Assembly (NCBI GenBank): GCA_041941305.1
Contig: JBGTQJ010000020.1
Span: 62,001-126,000, forward strand
DNA: 64,000 bases
Direction: 5' to 3'
From: JANSWP01 sp041941305
Lineage (GTDB): Bacteria > Bacteroidota > Bacteroidia > Chitinophagales > Saprospiraceae
Below are positions 58,698 to 64,000 of the stretch, piece after piece. The position numbers and the translations under genes were made by a program. Position 1 is the first letter of the stretch; every line of letters begins with the position of its first letter. Below the pieces are notes generated by a model. The model saw nothing but the letters and a program-made list of their open reading frames with translations, did not search any database and had not been told where the DNA came from.

Positions 58698-60860
58698 ATG
58701 TTTTCCAAAAACTGTATCCTGCTCCTATTTGGTGTCCTACTCGGTTCCTCTTTATTTGCCCAGGACGTAAAAGCCCTTAAAGACAGGGGAGAGCAACTCT
58801 TTTGGCAAAAACACTATGAAAAAGCAATTCAAAACTTTGAAGCCTACCAAAAAATAATTCCCGCTGATCCTGAAGCCAGCTATCTTTTAGGTGTTTGTTA
58901 CTACTTAAATCATGAATTACCTAAAGCTGAAACCGCCCTTTCAAATCTTTTAGAAACTGTAAAAGAGCCCTTTGAGAATTTGTATTTCTACCTCGCCAAA
59001 GTGCATCACTCAGGTAACAAGTTTGAAAAGGCAGTGCATTTTTATAAACAGTTTTTAAGGAAAGCAGCCGAAGATGACCTACGCAGAAATAGTGTAAAAG
59101 ATGATATTAAAAGATGTGGAATAGGTTTAAAAGTAGGGACGGATTCAATAAAAGTTTTGGTTGAAAACCTGGGTATGGATATCAATTCCAAAAATGATGA
59201 ATTCGCTCCATTGCAAAGCCCCAATTATGAAAACAAACTTTATTTTTCGGCTACCAGAAATGAGCCTATGGAACCCCATACAAGGCATGTTGAAGTTGAC
59301 AATAAGACCAGTAATATGTATTTAGCAGAAGTGAAGGATGGAAAATGGGGGAAGGTGGAGAACATGGGCTATTTGCTCAATAGCTTTCAAAATGAAGTGC
59401 TTTTGGGTTTTAGTAATGATGGTTCCAGACTCTATTTTTTCAGAGGACAAAGTACCTATAGCGGGGATATTTACGTGGATACTTTCCGGCAGGAAATTGA
59501 AGAGAGCGTACTCGTAAATACCTTATTCGAAAGTCCAATGAACCCCTGGGAAGGAGATGTTAGTCCTTATTTTTTTGATGATAATAACATTGTTTTTTCC
59601 AGCCGGCGGGCAGGCGGTTTTGGAGGGCTGGATTTATTCATTACTACATTTCAAAATGGAGAATGGACGAAACCTCAAAATTTGGGAGCTGCCATCAATA
59701 CACCCTATGACGAGACCGCTCCATTTTTAGCTAAAGATGGGCGCACCCTATATTACAGTACCAACCATCCTCACAGAAGCATCGGTGGATTGGATATTTG
59801 CAAAACCAAATACGATGATCAGACAGAAAAATGGTCTATTCCTGTCAATTTGAAATTTCCAATCAATTCTGCAGAAGATGAAGCACATTTTAGGATTACC
59901 AAAGATGGGAAGAAAGCCTATTTTTCTTCATTCAGAAAAACTGGATACGGTGCCAGAGATATTTATGTGGCTAATTACAAGGTTGCTCAAATGGAAAATT
60001 TATTGGCTTCAGAACCAGCGGTTTTTCACGAAGTGCCTGAATTTAAAAAGGAAGTAAAATCCAATGATTTTTTAGCCAGAGAAGAAAGTGAACAAAACAC
60101 GGATTTACCTGAAAAATTTGTCAAACAATACACGATAACATCTTTTTTTTATGATGAAAATGAAGCTGCTCTTAGTGAAAAGGATCTAGCTCAACTCAAT
60201 AAACTCATATCACTGGTCAAAGAATTTCCTCAAATCAAAATTCTGCTAACTGCCCATTCTGACAATTTTTTAAAAGAACGAGCATTATATGCTTCTATTA
60301 AAAAAACAGAACCACTTGTAGATTATTTAATCAAAAATGACATTCCTGCCTCGAATATTTATTGTAAAGGTTTAGGAGCTGGATATCCAATTGCATTGAA
60401 TGAAATCAATGGAACCCCCAATCCAGGCGGACAATCACTAAACAGGAGAATTGATATTTTCCTGGCAAATACTTCAAATTTGCCTTTAGATATAAAATAT
60501 GAGCGACCGGAAGTGGATGATTTTATGATAGCTGACGGCTTCAATTATTATCAAAGTGCGACGAAAGGTTTGTCCTACAAAGTTCAAATTGCTTCCTCCC
60601 AGGAAGCATACAATGGAGAGTTATTCAGTAAATATCCAAATGCTATGGTTGAAGGAAACATGGCTTCAGCATTCTATGAATACACGATAGGATTGTATCA
60701 AACTTATCAATCTGCTGAATTTTTGAAAGATGATTTGGAAAGACAGGGAGTTTTAGAGGCTAAAGTGATTGCTTATGTGAATGGAGTAAGGGTGACACGA
60801 AAAGAAGCACAGCGATTGGTTTCTGTTTATCCTGATTTGGAGAATTATATAAATGATTAG
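58698..60860 (+). CDS. TPR/PD40/OmpA protein with C-terminal SPOR-like region
   Basis: A 720-residue protein with a signal peptide (MFSKNCILLLFGVLLGSSLF). TPRs lie at about 25-125 (QKHYEKAIQNFEAYQKII), PD40 blades at about 160-430 (KLYFSATRNEPMEP, NIVFSSRRAGGFGGLDLFIT, YYSTNHPHRSIGGLDI), and an OmpA domain at about 480-590 (ALSEKDLAQLNKLISLVKEF, GGQSLNRRIDIFL). The last 80 residues (LSYKVQIASSQEAY to VSVYPDLENYIND) look like a SPOR-type domain, which binds denuded peptidoglycan. It is a relative of the gene at 43128 and may be PorE-like, tethering T9SS parts to the wall. It converges with a giant adhesin gene. Confidence 0.8.
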   Translation: MFSKNCILLLFGVLLGSSLFAQDVKALKDRGEQLFWQKHYEKAIQNFEAYQKIIPADPEASYLLGVCYYLNHELPKAETALSNLLETVKEPFENLYFYLAKVHHSGNKFEKAVHFYKQFLRKAAEDDLRRNSVKDDIKRCGIGLKVGTDSIKVLVENLGMDINSKNDEFAPLQSPNYENKLYFSATRNEPMEPHTRHVEVDNKTSNMYLAEVKDGKWGKVENMGYLLNSFQNEVLLGFSNDGSRLYFFRGQSTYSGDIYVDTFRQEIEESVLVNTLFESPMNPWEGDVSPYFFDDNNIVFSSRRAGGFGGLDLFITTFQNGEWTKPQNLGAAINTPYDETAPFLAKDGRTLYYSTNHPHRSIGGLDICKTKYDDQTEKWSIPVNLKFPINSAEDEAHFRITKDGKKAYFSSFRKTGYGARDIYVANYKVAQMENLLASEPAVFHEVPEFKKEVKSNDFLAREESEQNTDLPEKFVKQYTITSFFYDENEAALSEKDLAQLNKLISLVKEFPQIKILLTAHSDNFLKERALYASIKKTEPLVDYLIKNDIPASNIYCKGLGAGYPIALNEINGTPNPGGQSLNRRIDIFLANTSNLPLDIKYERPEVDDFMIADGFNYYQSATKGLSYKVQIASSQEAYNGELFSKYPNAMVEGNMASAFYEYTIGLYQTYQSAEFLKDDLERQGVLEAKVIAYVNGVRVTRKEAQRLVSVYPDLENYIND

Positions 60861-60995
60861 AAAGATGTCAATTCCGCCGGGCTCGATATGAGAAGCAGTG
60901 AGAATGCCGGGTTGGTCACTTCTCCAAAGTTCCGAAGTATAAACACCACGATAGCAGACAACGATGGTTCAGGTATTGTTCTTGGTAATGACAAT

Positions 60996-63900
60996 TCACT
61001 TCATCAATATTACCTCTCCTTTTTGTAACTGAATGTTTCCGTCTACAAATTCAATTTCTGCAAACCAGACATATACTGCCGGTTGCATTTTTTTACCTCT
61101 GAACTTGCCGTCCCATCTCAGGAAAGGGTCATTGGGAGCTGAATTTGCTGGAACAGAAAATAGGTGTTCACCCCACCTGTCAAATATTTCAAAACGGATG
61201 ATATTGGTCACGCCAGGTCCTGTATAAATTGTAAAAAAATCATTTAGTCCATCACTATTGGGACTAAAAGCGTTAGGCACATAGACTCGTTGTTCAGCTT
61301 TAACAAAGATTGTCACTTGAGCAGTAGCTGTGCATCCATTAGCGTCAGTAACGAGTAAGGTATACGTAGTTGTTTCACTCGGTGTGGCGAAAGGTTGTTC
61401 ACAATCTGTACAACTTAGACCTGCTTCAGGCAGCCACAACCAGCTGTTGATAGAGACATTGGAGGTGGCAGCCAGTTGAACACTCCCACCCAAACCGATG
61501 GTAAGTTCTGGTTCCAGGTTGAGATCAATTTCAGGAGGGTTTTGCAAAACAATCATTTGATTTAGCGTGCAACCATTTGCATCCATCACATTTAGGGCAT
61601 AATCACCTGAAGGCAAATTTTCAAAAATTGAGTCAGATTGAGTGGATACTCCGTTGAGGATAAAGTTAAAGGGAGGAGCCCCCGTTAAATCAAATACCTC
61701 AATTGAACCATTAGCAACATCAAAGCACATAGGATCGGATTCAAGAAAGGATGCTGATATTTCTTGTAAAATGACTTCTACAAAGTCAACTGCATCACAA
61801 TCATTTTCAGAAGTTACAGTCACTGCATAATTACCAGGGGCATTAACTTCAATGGATGGCGACATTTCGCCTGTTGACCATTGATAAGTATTGAAATCGC
61901 CTGCCGAAAGTGTCGTTATTTCACCTTCACAAATAGCCGTGTCCCCAGTAACAGCAAAAGCACTAAGATCTTCAACTATTATATTTACAGTTGAAATGCT
62001 ATCACAACCAAAAACAGAGGTATTGGAAAAAACAAATACAGTGTCCATGGAAACCGGGATGCCATTAAAAACATCGCCCAGGCACAAAGTCACTTCCATC
62101 ATTTCATCATAAACAGGATTTACCGTGATATGATGGTGTACAGTGCTATCACAACCCAGTGAAGATTGTAAATTTTCCACCCATAAAGTATCTGAAAAAA
62201 TGGGTACACCATTAAATAGCTCTCCTTCACAGAGATCAGTATTCAGGCTGACAAATGGAGTTGCTAATACTTCGACAGACCAAATGATGGTACTATCGCA
62301 GCCAAATACCGTAAGATTTGATTCCAAAATGGTCGTATCGGAAAACACCGGGATACCAAAAACCATTTCTCCTTGGCAAACAGCCGTAGATTGCTGCACA
62401 AGGAAGGAATCCAACACTGCTACTTGCAAAACAACTGTACTATCACAGCCATTCAAACTCTGCTCTTCGAAGACAAAAGTAGTATCCGAAAAAAGGGATA
62501 TGCCATTAACTTCTTCTCCACTACACACTATAGTATTTTGCAAGAAAAAGAAGGTATCCAAGGCTGTCAACGTGAGTGTCACGATGCTGTCGCAGCCATA
62601 CATAGTAGTAAACAATTCATTGTAAACACCTGGGAAGGAAATCGTTTGCGTTCCAAAAGTAATCGTTTCCCCTGCACATATTTCTGTCTCTACAGTTCCT
62701 GACAATACATCGACTGTTAAGTCAAGAAAAACAATGCTGTCGCAGCCAGTTTCGGCAGTGAAGTCTAATTGGTAAGATCCTGGATCTGTAAAGGTTTCAT
62801 TGCCAACAGTATAAGTTTGTCCCTGGCAAATCGACTCTACGAGTTGAGTCTCAAAAGATGGTAGAACCTCAAAAAACAAAGTATCAGAGGTCAATCGACA
62901 AGTCGGTTCAGTTAGATTGGGAACCGTTTCACCTACCAAAGCACGAACATGAAAATTCTGCTGTATATTGCTCATCAAACTCGTGACTTGTGTCGTAGAG
63001 ACACCATGATCCTGCCACATAAGCCCTCCATCAAAAGAGATTTGCCATTGGATTACGGGACTGTCGAAGCCAGGACCAATACTTGCCTCCCATTCCACCT
63101 CTTCCCCCTCGCAAAAAGGAGCTGTTGAAATTTCAGACAGGGAAATATTAGAACCACATGCTCTAAAAGAGATATTGTCAATAGCCAGATCGTTGCCAAT
63201 AAAGCTGAGCCCCCCGGGTGTATTGTTTCGAAGTGACAAGTCCAGTGAAGTAACTCCTGGTGCCGTCGTCACAGTAAACCCATAGGTATGCCAGGTTGAA
63301 TCTATCGGTACATTTCCCGTAGAGAATACTTCAACTCCATCAATTACAAAAGAAATATTGGGCTCAGTCAAAGAGCCGGAAAATATTGGCCAGTTTACAG
63401 ATATGACATCGCAGGAGAATTCATAATTCGTATTTTCACACACAGAGACCGTTTCTTCATAAAAAGTACCCGGTGTAGGACTGGCATTGACCACCATCAT
63501 ATATCCGTTTGTATCCGGGCTGTTGTCGTAAATGTTTATCCAGGAAAAAGCAGCAAAAGATCCCCAGTCCCCGGTATAATTGGTAATCGTATAAGTCCCG
63601 TCATTGGGAGGAGGGTCAAATTCATACACATATCCAGGTGCATATCCTGGGTCGAATGACAAAATATTATCCAATCCACTTCCAAAGTCTCCATTTGGAA
63701 AAACATTTGATCCCCGCTGACCACTACAGAAACCACCAATTTCGGTAATGACATCGCTACAATCAACCGGAGAAAAATAACTGACTGGAAATCCATCGCC
63801 ATGAGTTGTGCAGGCAGGGTTTCCCAGATCTACTTGCATTGGCACCACCTCTGCCCTGATTTGAGCTGAAATGGGCAAATCGTAAACAGTGAAAGTCGTC

Positions 63901-64000
63901 GCATTGGTGGCTGAACCAATAGTGCCCCAACTCTGCCCGCCATCTGTGCTGATTTGCCACTGGAACCATGGATCAACATAGTTATTTGCACCAAGGCTTA
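60996..64000 (-). CDS. Giant adhesin with GCDS repeats and gliding-type C-terminal domain, N-terminus outside window
   Basis: The reverse frame is open from the right edge to the stop at 60996-60998, over 1000 residues; an internal TTG at 63878 is not the real start, because sequence upstream of it (SLGANNYVDPWFQWQISTDG) is still coding. Near the start are Ig-like or carbohydrate-binding-like domains (WQISFDGGLMWQDHG). Six repeats of about 50 residues each end GCDS(I/T)xxLxVxV (GCDSIVFLDLTV, GCDSTVVLQVAVL), with a Cys-x-Gly start. The last 90 residues form a type B T9SS domain (VYVPNAFSPNSDGLNDFFTI to KGEVILMK), close to the one at 22119. Surface-exposed adhesin. Confidence 0.88.
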   Translation of the reverse strand, partial: SLGANNYVDPWFQWQISTDGGQSWGTIGSATNATTFTVYDLPISAQIRAEVVPMQVDLGNPACTTHGDGFPVSYFSPVDCSDVITEIGGFCSGQRGSNVFPNGDFGSGLDNILSFDPGYAPGYVYEFDPPPNDGTYTITNYTGDWGSFAAFSWINIYDNSPDTNGYMMVVNASPTPGTFYEETVSVCENTNYEFSCDVISVNWPIFSGSLTEPNISFVIDGVEVFSTGNVPIDSTWHTYGFTVTTAPGVTSLDLSLRNNTPGGLSFIGNDLAIDNISFRACGSNISLSEISTAPFCEGEEVEWEASIGPGFDSPVIQWQISFDGGLMWQDHGVSTTQVTSLMSNIQQNFHVRALVGETVPNLTEPTCRLTSDTLFFEVLPSFETQLVESICQGQTYTVGNETFTDPGSYQLDFTAETGCDSIVFLDLTVDVLSGTVETEICAGETITFGTQTISFPGVYNELFTTMYGCDSIVTLTLTALDTFFFLQNTIVCSGEEVNGISLFSDTTFVFEEQSLNGCDSTVVLQVAVLDSFLVQQSTAVCQGEMVFGIPVFSDTTILESNLTVFGCDSTIIWSVEVLATPFVSLNTDLCEGELFNGVPIFSDTLWVENLQSSLGCDSTVHHHITVNPVYDEMMEVTLCLGDVFNGIPVSMDTVFVFSNTSVFGCDSISTVNIIVEDLSAFAVTGDTAICEGEITTLSAGDFNTYQWSTGEMSPSIEVNAPGNYAVTVTSENDCDAVDFVEVILQEISASFLESDPMCFDVANGSIEVFDLTGAPPFNFILNGVSTQSDSIFENLPSGDYALNVMDANGCTLNQMIVLQNPPEIDLNLEPELTIGLGGSVQLAATSNVSINSWLWLPEAGLSCTDCEQPFATPSETTTYTLLVTDANGCTATAQVTIFVKAEQRVYVPNAFSPNSDGLNDFFTIYTGPGVTNIIRFEIFDRWGEHLFSVPANSAPNDPFLRWDGKFRGKKMQPAVYVWFAEIEFVDGNIQLQKGEVILMK

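Noticed and set aside
1..64000. tRNA, rRNA or tmRNA genes
   Set aside because: No cloverleaf with TTC-type T-arm and CCA end, and no rRNA-like conserved strings, were recognised on either strand.

Overview
The window looks like chromosomal DNA from a member of the Bacteroidota, most likely Saprospiria (Lewinella/Haliscomenobacter-like). The evidence is several giant secreted proteins with type IX secretion (T9SS) C-terminal sorting domains of both classes (Por-type and gliding-motility-type), a PorP/SprF-family protein next to OmpA/PD40 proteins, recognisable TTTG/TAnnTTTG promoters, a sphingolipid gene set, and AT-rich coding sequence. No rRNA, tRNA, CRISPR array or intact transposase was seen.

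Layout. 1-4.3 kb: an ABC transporter (permease cut by the left edge), the deletion remnant of a T9SS protein, then an ECF sigma / anti-sigma / Spy-like stress module. 4.3-8.3 kb: a two-cluster Fe-S protein, a TerB-like protein, a dihaem cytochrome c and HemW. 8.4-12.4 kb: a candidate sphingolipid/inositol-lipid cluster (serine palmitoyltransferase-like, Aur1-like PAP2, an N-terminal fragment of a sphingolipid desaturase-like gene, a DUF4833-like protein, a CDP-alcohol phosphatidyltransferase). 12.5-17.2 kb: a DUF5686 outer-membrane protein and small accessory genes, including a decayed alpha/beta-hydrolase. 17.2-26.7 kb: two convergent giant T9SS proteins, one with a dockerin-like plus a cohesin-like domain, the other with a cohesin-like domain and SprB-type repeats. 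27-38 kb: a TPR lipoprotein, a frameshifted gene, an alpha/beta-hydrolase with dehalogenase-type nucleophile, an AbiL/RloAB-type defence pair, an MIO-dependent aromatic amino acid lyase, a possible 27-residue membrane microprotein, a GT2 and a GH130-like lipoprotein. 38-52 kb: a beta-helix adhesin, a PorP/SprF protein, an OmpA/PD40/TPR protein and a 2051-residue PKD-type adhesin. 52-64 kb: a possible small RNA, a TPR protein, an MBL hydrolase, ParA, a PCMT-like methyltransferase, an E2 acyltransferase, a second TPR/PD40/OmpA protein, and a giant adhesin cut by the right edge.

The most unusual signal is not a gene. The gaps between genes carry many short arrays built from degenerate words of fixed length, 6, 7 or 8 bp per locus. 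They are usually arranged as two inverted halves so that the array folds into a long hairpin, and many start exactly at a stop codon. I count about sixteen in 64 kb. They coexist with GTAG-headed REP/BIME-like inverted pairs, a 140-bp element with perfect 18-bp terminal inverted repeats, and a 263-bp nested palindrome. Two gene remnants (1.1 and 10.8 kb), a frameshifted gene (28.4 kb) and a truncated hydrolase (16.9 kb) show that the intergenic space is actively rearranged.
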